64,000 bases of DNA, taken from the NCBI GenBank assembly GCA_023434325.1, contig JAEYSX010000001.1, positions 252,298 through 316,297 of the forward strand, in the 5' to 3' direction. Below, one piece after another: positions 8,039 to 17,701 of the stretch. Made by a program: the position numbers and the translations under genes. Numbering within the stretch: the stretch's first letter is position 1; each line of letters starts with the position of its first letter. This DNA is from Candidatus Parcubacteria bacterium. Its GTDB lineage: Bacteria > Patescibacteriota > Saccharimonadia > Saccharimonadales > UBA4665. The notes under the pieces are model-generated. The model saw nothing but the letters and a program-made list of their open reading frames with translations, was not told the origin of the DNA and searched no databases.

Positions 8039-8306
8039 ACACAAATTCTTGGCCAGCCGAGGGTGCTCGTCTGTTAAAGATAGTACTGTCTAAAGCGCGC
8101 ATTTCGTCTAAGGCGCGCTCCGCATAATACTCAGTCGCACACTCATACAACTTCAGTAGATACGTTCTCAGCTCTAACCAATTTATCCTTAATGATTCTA
8201 AGAGCATCTCGCTTCTCCAGCCAAAGAAATTATTATTCAAAACCAGCTCTGTAAAATAGGTTTTTGTAGTTTGGAATCTCATAGGAGAGATAAAGCGTCC
8301 AAACAT
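8025..8306 (-). CDS. Small hypothetical protein (93 aa)
   Basis: No recognised family. The protein is aromatic-rich (several Phe, Tyr and Trp) and probably helical, with a central stretch WLELRTYLLKLYECATEYY. It is divergent from the VOC gene at 8347. Base composition is more A+T-rich than neighbouring genes, as for the HEPN-like gene, so this 1.4-kb block may have been acquired together. An alternative start is a second Met eight codons in. Confidence 0.5.
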   Translation of the reverse strand: MFGRFISPMRFQTTKTYFTELVLNNNFFGWRSEMLLESLRINWLELRTYLLKLYECATEYYAERALDEMRALDSTIFNRRAPSAGQEFVYGNK

Positions 8307-8346
8307 TTTATCAAGCTGTTCTGAAATGCCATGATAGTATAGCTAT

Positions 8347-8775
8347 ATGGAACCTCGTATCAGCATTGTTACTCTGGGTGTTAAGGATTTAGATAAATCA
8401 CTGCATTTTTACAAAGATGGCCTAGGACTACCCACCACCCGAAGCGCCAAAAGTGGCATTGTGTTTTTTCAGACAAATGGCACTACACTTGCCCTCTTCC
8501 CTTACGAAGAACTAGCAAAAGATGTATCCGCCGAATACAACGTACCACGCTCAAAATTCACGGGTATAACATTGGCCCATAATGTTCGTTCCAAAGAAGA
8601 AGTAGACATCATACTGAAACGCGCCGAAGCAATTGGTGGACGTATAGAAAAACCGGCTCAAGATACTGAATGGGGCGGCTATAGTGGCTATTTCTCTGAT
8701 CCAGATGGGCATTTGTGGGAAGTGGCCTGGGGGGCTTTTGAATTTAATAATGACGGTTCGTTGATCATTACTTAA
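8347..8775 (+). CDS. VOC (glyoxalase/bleomycin resistance) family protein
   Basis: A 142-aa single-domain vicinal-oxygen-chelate protein. Two beta-alpha-beta-beta-beta modules are seen: the first begins ISIVTLGVKDLDKSLHFY, and the second ends YSGYFSDPDGHLWEVAWG, carrying the typical Asp-Pro-Asp-Gly-His and the metal-binding Glu. Such proteins act as lyases, isomerases or drug-sequestering proteins. The substrate is unknown. A TATA-rich stretch (8335-8343) lies immediately before the ATG, so the leader is at most a few bases. It is the first of several VOC-type proteins in the window. Confidence 0.88.
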   Translation: MEPRISIVTLGVKDLDKSLHFYKDGLGLPTTRSAKSGIVFFQTNGTTLALFPYEELAKDVSAEYNVPRSKFTGITLAHNVRSKEEVDIILKRAEAIGGRIEKPAQDTEWGGYSGYFSDPDGHLWEVAWGAFEFNNDGSLIIT

Positions 8776-8832
8776 TAGCAACAACAAGCTGACCACAAAT
8801 TACCAAATCGACATAAAATATTTACAGTTTTT

Positions 8833-11073
8833 CTACACGTATGCACTAGTGTGCGAATGCTTAGCGTCAACCAGCTGACGCGGCGTACCTTCAAACACAA
8901 CTTGGCCACCGTTTTTTCCGGCTTCTGGCCCCATGTCTATAACCCAATCGGCATTACGTATAATATCCAGGTTGTGCTCAATAATGACCACCGTATTACC
9001 CGCATCCACAAGGCGATTTATAATGACAAGCAAGTGCGTAATATCCGATACATGGAGTCCTGTCGTCGGCTCGTCCATAACGTAAATATTACCTTTTTTA
9101 TGTAGATGGCTGGCTAGCTTGATGCGCTGACATTCGCCGCCCGACAATGTGCTGAGAGGTTGCCCTAAAGTAAGGTAGCCGACGCCAACGTCATTGAGCG
9201 CGCGTAGGCGTCGTATAATTTCCGGCTGATGAAAGTATTCCAGCCCCTCTGCGACAGTCATTTCCAGCACGTCGCTAATTGATTTGCCGTTAAGCTGGTA
9301 GGCCAGCACTGTATCTTTAAAGCGTTTGCCCTGACACACTTCGCAGGGTGTTCTAACTCCGTCCAAAAACGCGAGGTCTGTGTACGTCACGCCCATGCCT
9401 TTGCAGTGTTTGCAAGCTCCTTTGGAATTGAAGCTAAAAAGACTGGCGTCAACGTGGTTGGCCGATGCAAATTCTTTCCGTATAGCATCCATGATGCCGG
9501 TATAGGTGGCCGGATTAGATCGCGTGGAAGCACCTATACCCGACTGGTCAATCACAATGCTATCCGGGTACTGTTTTAAGAAAACCTGGTGGATGAGCGA
9601 GCTTTTACCCGATCCGGCCACGCCGGTTATAGCTGTCATGACGCCCGCAGGAATGTTAACGCTCACATTTTGCAGATTATTAGCGGTTGCATTCTTGATC
9701 TGGAGCGTGCCGCTACTTGTACGAAACGTTTCCTTAATGGGCAAAGCGTTGCTAAGGTGTTTGCCGGTAAGCGTATCGGCACTCAGCAGATCCTGGTAGC
9801 TGCCACTAAAAACGACGTGGCCGCCTTTGCTACCGGCATGAGGGCCTATGTCCACAACGTAGTCGGCGATTTTTATAACATCCGGATCATGCTCTACCAC
9901 AATCACTGTGTTTCCTTTGTCGCGTAGTTTTTGTAGTAACTCATTAAGACGGTGGACATCACGCGGGTGCAGCCCTACGCTTGGTTCGTCAAAAATATAC
10001 AGTACGTCTTCTAGGCTACTACCCAGGTGCTTGACCATTTTAATGCGTTGTGATTCGCCGCCCGACAGCGTGTCGGTCTCGCGGTCGAGACTTATGTAGT
10101 CAAGGCCGATGTCCACCATGTGCTGCAAGCGCTCGGTCAGCGACTCTGCTGCCATTGTAGCCTTTGGATCGGTGATGTCCTGCAAAATGCCGATTAGGTC
10201 GCTAACCTGCATAGCCACCATGTCAGCAATCGTGTAGCCGTTTATTTTTACGCTCAATGCAGCCGCACTCAGACGTGCCCCACGGCAAACCTCGCACTGA
10301 CCTTGGGTAATATAAGGCGCTACTGCCTGTTGCGTCCGCTCCGATAGTGTCTTGAGGTCGCGCTTAATATATGATTGAGTAAATTTCTCTATAATACCGG
10401 CGTACGTCACATTCATTGCTTGCTCGCCAACCCTCATGCGGATTTTACGTGGCTTGCTGTGTAGTAAAAGGTCGAGCTCCTCGGGCGTAAAGTCATGTAG
10501 CTTTTTATTGACATCAAAAAAGCCAGAGGCCTGAAAGACATTGTTTTCCCATGCTGCAAAAACGGGCACCTTTACCGCTCCTTCCTGCAATGACTTGGAC
10601 ATATCTAAAAATGAATCGGCTACTACAGTCATTTTTCTGCCCAACCCACTGCATTCCAAACACATGCCGCCCGGATCATTAAACGAAAACAAATGAGGCC
10701 CACCAATAGAAGGCTTGCCCGCGCGTGCGTAAAGCAGGCGCAGAATCGCGTAAATATCAGTGACTGTACCGACGGTCGAGTGGGAGCCGCCGCCAAGATG
10801 TTTTTGGTCAACCACCACAGCCATGCTTAAGTGCTCAATCGCGTCGGCTTCTGGCTGAGGATATTTGGGCAGTAAATTGCGGATAAACGTACTGAAATTT
10901 TCGTATAGCTGGCGCTGTGCTTCGGCTGCCAGAGTATCAAACACTAGCGATGACTTACCGGAGCCTGACACGCCGGTAAAAATAGTTATTTTGCGCTTGG
11001 GAATTCGCAGTGAAACATTTTTGAGATTGTTTTCTCGCGCGCCGCGAATCTCAATATATTCTTCTTGGGCCAT
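8833..11073 (-). CDS. UvrA-like ABC ATPase (short, UvrB-binding domain reduced)
   Basis: A 746-aa protein with two ABC modules. P-loops are GVSGSGKSS near residue 34 and GVAGSGKSS near residue 490. Signatures are LSGGESQRI and LSGGECQRI. Zinc-type cysteine pairs are CLEC, CEVC, CKHC and CEVC. True UvrA is about 940 aa. The shortening between the first P-loop and its signature fits the class II UvrA/drug-resistance group (DrrC-like), which binds DNA and protects from intercalating drugs rather than acting as the main repair protein. It starts 5 bases after the stop of the beta-helix gene with AAGGA before the ATG, so the two form an operon. Confidence 0.9.
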   Translation of the reverse strand: MAQEEYIEIRGARENNLKNVSLRIPKRKITIFTGVSGSGKSSLVFDTLAAEAQRQLYENFSTFIRNLLPKYPQPEADAIEHLSMAVVVDQKHLGGGSHSTVGTVTDIYAILRLLYARAGKPSIGGPHLFSFNDPGGMCLECSGLGRKMTVVADSFLDMSKSLQEGAVKVPVFAAWENNVFQASGFFDVNKKLHDFTPEELDLLLHSKPRKIRMRVGEQAMNVTYAGIIEKFTQSYIKRDLKTLSERTQQAVAPYITQGQCEVCRGARLSAAALSVKINGYTIADMVAMQVSDLIGILQDITDPKATMAAESLTERLQHMVDIGLDYISLDRETDTLSGGESQRIKMVKHLGSSLEDVLYIFDEPSVGLHPRDVHRLNELLQKLRDKGNTVIVVEHDPDVIKIADYVVDIGPHAGSKGGHVVFSGSYQDLLSADTLTGKHLSNALPIKETFRTSSGTLQIKNATANNLQNVSVNIPAGVMTAITGVAGSGKSSLIHQVFLKQYPDSIVIDQSGIGASTRSNPATYTGIMDAIRKEFASANHVDASLFSFNSKGACKHCKGMGVTYTDLAFLDGVRTPCEVCQGKRFKDTVLAYQLNGKSISDVLEMTVAEGLEYFHQPEIIRRLRALNDVGVGYLTLGQPLSTLSGGECQRIKLASHLHKKGNIYVMDEPTTGLHVSDITHLLVIINRLVDAGNTVVIIEHNLDIIRNADWVIDMGPEAGKNGGQVVFEGTPRQLVDAKHSHTSAYV

Positions 11074-11077
11074 GTGT

Positions 11078-12976
11078 TTAGTTCCTTACTTTATGCAGCC
11101 TACGGTTTTGATCAATGCCAGCTGTAGTGAATATATGGTGTGCGGCGGGGTTTTTGGCAATAGCCCCTTCAACGTCACTCGAATCAAGCAAAGTGTTATC
11201 AGAAATAACCACGGTGTCCGGTATTTTCCCGCCGTCTTTGGGCTCTTTGTCCCAAAAGTTTTCTTTGAATGTTACGTACTGCAGTGGCGGCAATACTTCC
11301 GGCGTGATAACGGTATCACAGCGGTAGATAATATTGCCCTCGACAGTTAGCCATGCTGTACCGTAATCGGTGTAAAGTCCGAAGTTATAGGATGTAATTG
11401 CGTCACGTATAACGTTGCCGCTTACTACGCCACCGTCTTCGTACGAAGTACCCTGGGCATTCGCCAGATTTATGCCAGCTCCATCGGCTAGCACTTGCAT
11501 CGAATTGAATACCAGGTTGTTTAGTACCTTTAACCTGCGCGTGGCGTCGCCGCCATAAATCACGATACCCGAATGCGGCACATCATTGACCTGATTGTGA
11601 CTAACCGTAGTATCCGGGGCGTCCATAATCAGAATTGCCGAAGATCCGTGGTACTCATTGCCACTACCATGCACCCAGTTGTTTTCTATCCGGTTGGCTT
11701 TGGTATCCTTGCGGAGGGCCAAAGGGCCGATAGTGTTGCCGATAATAATTGCAGTTGCAGAAATATCTTCGAATATATTGCCAGTGATACTGTTAAATGA
11801 ACAGCCTACTGCAAATTCTAACCCGCCTGCGCCCAAATGCGTAAAGTGGTTATCGGCAAATACAATGCCGCGAGCTTGCTCAAAAACAAGCGCGCTTGGT
11901 GTGAGTTCCGATTCGCCCGGCACGATTACTGTAGAACCTTCGGCCCATTCGACCTCTTGCAAACTACCACCCTTGTAATAGGTTGCGCCATGATAATGCA
12001 AAAAGCCATTCGGGCCGCTCGGCTGTAACCATGTCGTATGGGCAAAGGTCAGACCTTGGAATGCAATATTACGAAGCGGCATGTTCTCGGTTCCTGCGCC
12101 GCGCACAAGTGTCTCGAGTACCGGCACAACGGCTTTTACGTGCGGCATTTTCTCGTCTGGGCGAGGGATGTAATAGATTTTATGCGCGCCGCTTTTACTA
12201 CTGTCAAATACGAAAGTGCCGGGCTGTTCAAGAAACCCAAGACCATTCTCGATAGCGGAGGGGCGTTCCAGCCCATAGATCGCAGCTAAACCGGCAGCTT
12301 CTTCCATGCCCGCAACTTTTTCCTTATCGGAAACCTTGGACTTATGTTTGTATAGCTTGGTAGCCCAATCAAAAGCAGGCTGCTTCATGATGATAGCACT
12401 TCCATCTTGATCAGCCTGAATAGTATCTACTCCGATACGTGCCTCCGACCACGGATAAATGCCGGTATATACGAATTCCAAATCGCCGGGGCTTCCCCAT
12501 TGCATAGCCTGTTGACCCGATAGATGATAGCCATTGGCTGTTTTAACTAGTTCGGCAGATAAGCTGGCTGACGCCCGCGTGGCCCGCTTGCCCTCCACAA
12601 ATAATTGCCGCGTGTGCACATCGCCTATACCGGCTGTCCAGATATTTTTGACTTTATCGTATAGCTGCCACCCGGCAATTTCTTGGCCACCGCTAAGGAC
12701 CACCTCTTCCTGCTCGTCTGTGCCATATCCGTAGGCCTGGTATATAATGCGGTGCCCATTGCGCCCCGAATCAAGGTCGCCTTGCAACTCCAATGGTGCT
12801 TCAAGGTAGTAAGCCCCTTGGCGGATAGTAATGTATATGTCAGACTGCATTGCCTGATTAAGGCTACGTGCTTTTTTGCATGCCGCTTCGACCGTCGCAA
12901 GCGGCTGTTCGGCTGTTCCGGTCCCGTTGTCGTCACCGGTTGTTGCCACGAATATTTCAATTTTTTGCTGCTGCAC
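11078..12976 (-). CDS. Right-handed parallel beta-helix protein
   Basis: A 633-aa protein. It opens with the pattern FVATTGDDNGTGTAEQPLAT, common to polysaccharide-active beta-helix proteins. Several repeats of the type NRIENNWVHGSG, SHNQVNDVPHSGI and NNLVF follow, which form beta-helix rungs (right-handed beta-helix / DUF1565-like). It could be a glycan lyase/hydrolase or a binding protein. No signal peptide is visible at the GTG start (12976), which is chosen because a G-rich SD precedes it. An upstream in-frame TTG-type start at 13018 would overlap the promoter. A minus-strand TATGCT (13009-13014) mirrors that of the divergent PadR gene. Confidence 0.8.
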   Translation of the reverse strand: MQQQKIEIFVATTGDDNGTGTAEQPLATVEAACKKARSLNQAMQSDIYITIRQGAYYLEAPLELQGDLDSGRNGHRIIYQAYGYGTDEQEEVVLSGGQEIAGWQLYDKVKNIWTAGIGDVHTRQLFVEGKRATRASASLSAELVKTANGYHLSGQQAMQWGSPGDLEFVYTGIYPWSEARIGVDTIQADQDGSAIIMKQPAFDWATKLYKHKSKVSDKEKVAGMEEAAGLAAIYGLERPSAIENGLGFLEQPGTFVFDSSKSGAHKIYYIPRPDEKMPHVKAVVPVLETLVRGAGTENMPLRNIAFQGLTFAHTTWLQPSGPNGFLHYHGATYYKGGSLQEVEWAEGSTVIVPGESELTPSALVFEQARGIVFADNHFTHLGAGGLEFAVGCSFNSITGNIFEDISATAIIIGNTIGPLALRKDTKANRIENNWVHGSGNEYHGSSAILIMDAPDTTVSHNQVNDVPHSGIVIYGGDATRRLKVLNNLVFNSMQVLADGAGINLANAQGTSYEDGGVVSGNVIRDAITSYNFGLYTDYGTAWLTVEGNIIYRCDTVITPEVLPPLQYVTFKENFWDKEPKDGGKIPDTVVISDNTLLDSSDVEGAIAKNPAAHHIFTTAGIDQNRRLHKVRN

Positions 12977-13057
12977 AGGACCCCCGCGTCTGACTTTGTA
13001 TTGTGAACAGCATAGCACAACAATACAAATTTGAATAGATATGCTACATTTATATGT

Positions 13058-13633
13058 ATGTCAGCAAAACTTATGGTACTAGGAACTATCAATCGCCACG
13101 GAGAAGCATATGGGTACAAGGTGTACCAAGAGATCCGCTCTTGGCAAGCCGAATCCTGGTCCAAGGTTCGTCCCGGCTCAATATATCACGCCCTTTCGCA
13201 GCTCGATAAAGAAGGCTTTATTCAAAACACGGGCACCGCTAAGCAGCACGGCCCTGCGCGCACCAACTACAGCATTACCGATTTAGGCAAGCAGGAACTC
13301 CTGCGGCTAGTCAAAAAGTCACTGGTAGAGTACGATCCCGAGCTTTTTGCCGCCGGTCTTGCTTTTATGCACCTGCTCCCTCGCCAAACCGTCATTGGCT
13401 TGGCGCATGAGCGACTTGACGCGCATATGGATGTAGTCTCTTTTTTGAACACGCTACCCCAAGAGCAATTGCCCAGCACGCCAGACAAACACCCCGAAAT
13501 CGTTGGCACCTGGGAGCACTACTTCAGCAGTACTACAGCATGGCAAAAAGGCTTTATAGAGCGTCTACAAGAAGGACGATACGTTTTTGGCGACGAAACT
13601 GAAACGAACGCTTACGTAGAGGGTGCGCGTTAA
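13058..13633 (+). CDS. PadR family transcriptional regulator
   Basis: A 191-aa regulator. The N-terminal PadR winged-helix is clear: MVLGTINRHGEAYGYKVYQEI, then PGSIYHALSQLDKEGFI. The C-terminal helical Vir_C-like dimerisation domain spans about residues 100-190. The start at 13058 matches the fold; a TATGCT -10 lies at 13040-13045, giving a leader of about 5 bases. PadR repressors commonly control efflux or detoxification genes. Here the divergent beta-helix and UvrA-like operon, separated by only 81 bases, is the obvious candidate target. Confidence 0.88.
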   Translation: MSAKLMVLGTINRHGEAYGYKVYQEIRSWQAESWSKVRPGSIYHALSQLDKEGFIQNTGTAKQHGPARTNYSITDLGKQELLRLVKKSLVEYDPELFAAGLAFMHLLPRQTVIGLAHERLDAHMDVVSFLNTLPQEQLPSTPDKHPEIVGTWEHYFSSTTAWQKGFIERLQEGRYVFGDETETNAYVEGAR

Positions 13634-14155
13634 TTCAATACGTCAAATAACTATCATGCAGCCATGTACTACAAAGGTGACTGGAACGAAGCCCGAGGCT
13701 AGTACTAAACCGACCGTAACAGCAAGCGCTCATACAACGCCCCTTGGCTCAATGACGCCCACCCTGCCTTTGTTAAATGTAAAACCAAGCTTCTCTAACC
13801 TTTGCGCAAAAAGAATAAAGTCAGATAGCAGGGTGTTCCCTCCGCCAGACTCACACCCAGCCAAACAAAAAAGACCTACTGAAGTAGGTCTTTTTTGTTT
13901 GGACATAGTATGGCGTAGGCTTCGAACAAATAGGGGCCATAGACTGCTACATATCATCATTTTTGCTGCATACGGTGGCGAATCCCACCTTTGTAATCGG
14001 CTATTTCTTACGGAGCTATAAGCGATCGAATATATATACTAAGTAAGCCCTCCGTCAGTATATGTTGGTTATGCACCTGACAAAAACGAGTGATCTATCT
14101 GAACGAGAGTCTCTAGTCTGGTAGTATAGCCATATTTATGGTATAATGTTTCATA
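13634..14155. other. Gene-poor 520-base region
   Basis: No convincing gene. It holds a perfect 20-bp inverted repeat acting as a bidirectional terminator (13861-13902) and the promoter of the next gene (TATAAT, 14142-14147). Overlapping short ORFs run through the terminator on both strands and are probably not real. The minus-strand frame around 13731-13850 reads like protein (for example FAQRLEKLGFTFNKGR) but has no start of its own, so it may be a gene remnant. Confidence 0.5.
13861..13902. terminator. Bidirectional intrinsic terminator
   Basis: Arms 13861-13880 and 13883-13902 are perfectly complementary over 20 bases. The core AGACCTACT/AGTAGGTCT is flanked by A6/T6, so it terminates in both directions. 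It lies downstream of padR. Confidence 0.9.
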
Positions 14156-15157
14156 ATGACTGCTATTTCTGGCACATCTGAACTGATGCCAGCTTTTTTT
14201 ATCGACCCCGGTAAACATCTGGATAATGATCCGCGTTTAATGCGAGACTATGCCTGCGCGTCTTATGATAAAAATCAAGGTATGCTCAGCGTTACCGTAG
14301 GCGATATGGCCAATAATCACACGGGTACTGACTATCTTGATAAGGAGACTGCCGACTACCGAGGCCTTGAGAGTACCATGCGTTTTAATGGAGGTCTTAT
14401 CGGTAGTGTGGCGCTACAACGTCATCTTAGGGGCGTAACTACCTCGGGCGCTGAGTTTGTAAGCGCCGCCAACGGGATAATTCATGCAGCACATGAGCGT
14501 CTGGGAGTAGACAGCGCTAATGGCGCAGAGCGGCTTACTGGCTATTTAACGCACGCAGTCGTGACACCGGATTTGACCACAATAACTACTGTGGGGGACG
14601 TCAATACATGGGTAAATGGAGCCCCGCTCTTTGACACAGATCATCCTCTAGGTGAGATAATCGGGACGTTTCTGACAAACCTCGCGGAAAAACCTGACGA
14701 ATGTGAGCAGCTTGTATCCAACTTTGCCGATCACGTTGAGCTGGACAACGAAACAGCACGCGTGCTCCTGTCCAGACTCAAACAACGACAGGCTCATATA
14801 ACCGATACCTTTACGCGCCAAGACGCTTATCTTGCAACAAGTGTCGTGCTGACACCTTGGTATATGAACTACTTGCAAAATACCACTAACCATCCTTATA
14901 GCTATGGGGCAATAGATGGTACTGCCACGCCGGATAAGTTTATTCGGGAGGCAACCATTCCTACAGCGGATATTGCGTCGCTTATTATTGCCACGGACGG
15001 ATCGAAGCCGCACAGTCCTGGGGCGAGCGTTTTTTCGCTGGACGACCTAACAGCAAGCAACCCGGTATATTGCGAGCGAACTGCAGTAGATCTAAGTCAT
15101 CCAGCCAGGTTAATGGCCAATCTAGCGTGTAGGTCACAAAAAATCGACATCCTGTAA
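14156..15157 (+). CDS. Divergent PP2C-like (PPM-type phosphatase) protein, tentative
   Basis: A 333-aa soluble protein with no clear family. Three segments resemble PPM phosphatases in order: MLSVTVGDMANNHTG near residue 45, VVTPDLTTITTVGDVNTWV near residue 135 (compare the GDS strand), and SLIIATDGSKPHSPG near residue 283 (compare the LLATDG strand). The metal-binding Asp positions are only partly conserved, so it may be catalytically altered or unrelated. TATAAT at 14142-14147 lies 8 bases before the ATG, implying a leaderless message. It is monocistronic. Confidence 0.45.
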   Translation: MTAISGTSELMPAFFIDPGKHLDNDPRLMRDYACASYDKNQGMLSVTVGDMANNHTGTDYLDKETADYRGLESTMRFNGGLIGSVALQRHLRGVTTSGAEFVSAANGIIHAAHERLGVDSANGAERLTGYLTHAVVTPDLTTITTVGDVNTWVNGAPLFDTDHPLGEIIGTFLTNLAEKPDECEQLVSNFADHVELDNETARVLLSRLKQRQAHITDTFTRQDAYLATSVVLTPWYMNYLQNTTNHPYSYGAIDGTATPDKFIREATIPTADIASLIIATDGSKPHSPGASVFSLDDLTASNPVYCERTAVDLSHPARLMANLACRSQKIDIL

Positions 15158-15259
15158 GCTTGTCTAAGGATTCGGACGGGATTGCCGGCGGCAATAATAA
15201 CCGAAGCATGTCGTGATCGCCTCAATGCGGGGCGCTACTCTGGCCTGCGGGAGTCTGGT

Positions 15260-16204
15260 TCAACGGACTGGCGGCTTCCGATCGTTCAGAAACGTATCAA
15301 CAAGACCGGACACCCATCTTTGCAGTCCGGGATTATCTGCGCCTCGCGCCGGCTTGAAGTCAGTTACATACGTAGGGGTCGACTTGTCTTTGCCATAGTC
15401 GATGCGCACTACAGCGCCGTGGAGACCGGGCTCACCGTGCGCAGGTTGCATTTTGAGCGCATGCATCACTGCGTCACCAGAGTACTCCAGGGGCTTCACT
15501 TGAGACCTAACCAACTTTTTTATGAACTCTTTTGCTCTACGAGGTTCGCCTTCAAAGAAGCTACCATCCATGACTTCGGGTATGACTGTTATGGCGGGAG
15601 AGTTGTTGTCGCCCTCAGCGCGGACACCTGCCTCGCCTGCAAGTTTACCAAAATTGTACCCCATAACAGGGCCGAGTGGCGGAAGGCGTCTCATTGATGG
15701 TACCGCAGCAGCGGTCCCCTTACTGGAAACAAACACACTCCGGGGCATATATATACCTTGTTGCTTAAGTTCTCGGCCGAAGGCCAGAGCCCCGATAACC
15801 GGGGTAAACGAAGGGTGAGTGAGCCATGCTTCGTTCCGGTCGCTCGGGCGCTCTCCGGCTCGGGTGTAAATGCCGCCGGCTATGTGCACGGGGACCACCC
15901 CGCGCAATCCACCGTCTGGAGATAACTCCGTTGCGATGTCATGCACGGACCTCGCGGCTGCCCGCACCGAATCCGCAGAGCCGAGGTCAAGCGGGACCTC
16001 GCGTAGCACGGCGCTTTCGGGAGGTTCATAATCGGGATTCCCTCGCCTCTCGCCAAAGCCTCGCCCGTCCCGAGAAGCTGCTAATACCGTAGCGCCCTCA
16101 TCCAGCAAATTTCTGACTACCCAAGATCCAAGCCCGCCCGCAGCACCAGTGACAAAATAGACCGGGTTCCTATCAAGTTCGTGAGATATAGTTTCGTGAG
16201 CCAT
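15260..16204 (-). CDS. NAD(P)-dependent short-chain dehydrogenase/epimerase-like protein
   Basis: A 314-aa Rossmann-fold oxidoreductase. The cofactor loop VTGAAGGLGSWVVRNLL is near residue 15, an acidic cofactor-selecting region follows, and the catalytic-type YNFGKLAGE (Tyr-x3-Lys) is near residue 177. The C-terminal region is longer than in classical SDRs. The substrate is unknown. The start at 16204 has GAGAGGG about 10 bases upstream; the ATG at 16213 is an alternative. It stands alone on the minus strand. Confidence 0.78.
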   Translation of the reverse strand: MAHETISHELDRNPVYFVTGAAGGLGSWVVRNLLDEGATVLAASRDGRGFGERRGNPDYEPPESAVLREVPLDLGSADSVRAAARSVHDIATELSPDGGLRGVVPVHIAGGIYTRAGERPSDRNEAWLTHPSFTPVIGALAFGRELKQQGIYMPRSVFVSSKGTAAAVPSMRRLPPLGPVMGYNFGKLAGEAGVRAEGDNNSPAITVIPEVMDGSFFEGEPRRAKEFIKKLVRSQVKPLEYSGDAVMHALKMQPAHGEPGLHGAVVRIDYGKDKSTPTYVTDFKPARGADNPGLQRWVSGLVDTFLNDRKPPVR

Positions 16205-16375
16205 AATTAGCAAACCCTCTCATTAATCAGCAAATTATACCCAAGTACTCTGGTATCTACAATACGGCACATGAATCGAGGTCATCCTTTGGACCTGTCA
16301 AAAGCCGTGCCTCAACTAGAGCTGTGGCAATGGGCAAGCAAACCTCAAAAAAATAGTTTTAGCCTTTGACGTCCT

Positions 16376-17572
16376 CTATCTAGATTTTTCAAATCTCTCT
16401 TCTATCAAACGCTCGGTGCCGTGCACATTGCCAATAACGACCGAGGCGGCACGCAAGTACTTCCGGGCATACTCTATGACCTCGCCTTTTCTTTTTTCTT
16501 CATTCATATTGGATGTCTTTTTAAGAAGATTGTCGCGGCGCAAATATGCGGCGGACACTATTTGCGGTAATCGCGACTTAAGCTGCTCATTATAATAATT
16601 GGCCGATACATCGTAGTGTAAAGGTGGCATACTGGCGGCCTCTGAAGATACACCCAGCTCACCGTACCCAATAGGTTCACCAGCCGCCATTTGCCCCATA
16701 AACCGATGCGGCGACACCTGCGCCACAGATGTTTTTAAATGGGACGACGACACCCTCTCGCCATACGGAAGAAGCGCCTCGAGACGCCGCTTTAAGGCGG
16801 CAGGCTCACCAAGATCTAGGCGCATATACCCTTTTCCCGCCAGCCAACTAAATAGGTTGGTAGAAAAGTGCGCGGGCATAATTGCTGCAGCGGCGCGCAC
16901 ACCAAGGTCATACCAAGCTATCAAGCGATTGGCGTCAGGGAGCTTGGCGAGGTTCACCCGGGCATGCTGAGTATTGGGATGAGCCATCCAAAACTGCTGG
17001 TCGTGTTGCCTATACGAAAGCTGGGTGTCGGCAAAATAACCCGGCGTAGCGCCCAGCGTATCAACATCCCAGTTGGTGAATATCAGATCGGTCAGCGGGC
17101 GGCGCGCGGCTTGCGAGTGTCGCTTATGAAGAATAGCCGCAGCACCAAAGACACCGTCACGAACATTGCCGATTGGCACACCGGCCTCATATTCGGTCAC
17201 AAAATAGCTCAACGGCAAGTCTGGGTGACTATCCTGAAAACGTTTAACCGTCTCGACATTTTGGGCAACCTGCTCACTCGACTTCCGATTATAACTAAGG
17301 TAGTTAAGCGACATGGCCACTGCCGGAACCGTATTAGCACGCTCGGCTTGCAGAGCCAAGCTCGATAAACTTTGCTCTATAAAGCGACCATGGTGCGCTG
17401 CTACAATTACGCCCGCGACTTGCAGCCCAAAGCCCTCGCTAAAAGCACGCGTCCCATTGGCGGCAAGCTGGTCGGCAGCGTCTTCTATCTGCTCTTGATG
17501 GTTTGGACTTATCTTGCGTGAAAGGTAATCATCAAGCAGTGGCGTAATTTCTTCAGGCGCGATTCTTGGCAT
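16376..17572 (-). CDS. Glycosyltransferase-2-like (GT-A fold) protein, tentative
   Basis: A 398-aa protein. The segment GVIVAAHHGRFIEQSLSSL near residue 53 resembles the first strand and helix of GT2 enzymes. LIFTNWDVDTLGATPGYF near residue 170 offers a DxD-type metal/nucleotide-sugar motif (DVD). The C-terminal third is helical. No membrane segments are seen, so a cytosolic transferase is likely. A TATAAT on the minus strand lies about 30 bases upstream, with CGGAG before the ATG. The acceptor and donor are unknown, and the assignment rests on a few motifs only. Confidence 0.5.
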   Translation of the reverse strand: MPRIAPEEITPLLDDYLSRKISPNHQEQIEDAADQLAANGTRAFSEGFGLQVAGVIVAAHHGRFIEQSLSSLALQAERANTVPAVAMSLNYLSYNRKSSEQVAQNVETVKRFQDSHPDLPLSYFVTEYEAGVPIGNVRDGVFGAAAILHKRHSQAARRPLTDLIFTNWDVDTLGATPGYFADTQLSYRQHDQQFWMAHPNTQHARVNLAKLPDANRLIAWYDLGVRAAAAIMPAHFSTNLFSWLAGKGYMRLDLGEPAALKRRLEALLPYGERVSSSHLKTSVAQVSPHRFMGQMAAGEPIGYGELGVSSEAASMPPLHYDVSANYYNEQLKSRLPQIVSAAYLRRDNLLKKTSNMNEEKRKGEVIEYARKYLRAASVVIGNVHGTERLIEERFEKSR

Positions 17573-17701
17573 AGCAAAGACTCCGAGGAGTAATATTTTA
17601 ATTATACCATAAATATTAAGTTTTGGCTATATCTGCTTTATCGAGGACACGCCCGGATCCACCAAGAATGCGCATATTCTGACGCATGGCGCTCTGTTGG
17701 G

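Noticed and set aside
13656..14021. Plus-strand ORF running through the 13861-13902 terminator
   Set aside because: It is interrupted in function by a perfect intrinsic terminator, has no SD, and its composition is not protein-like.
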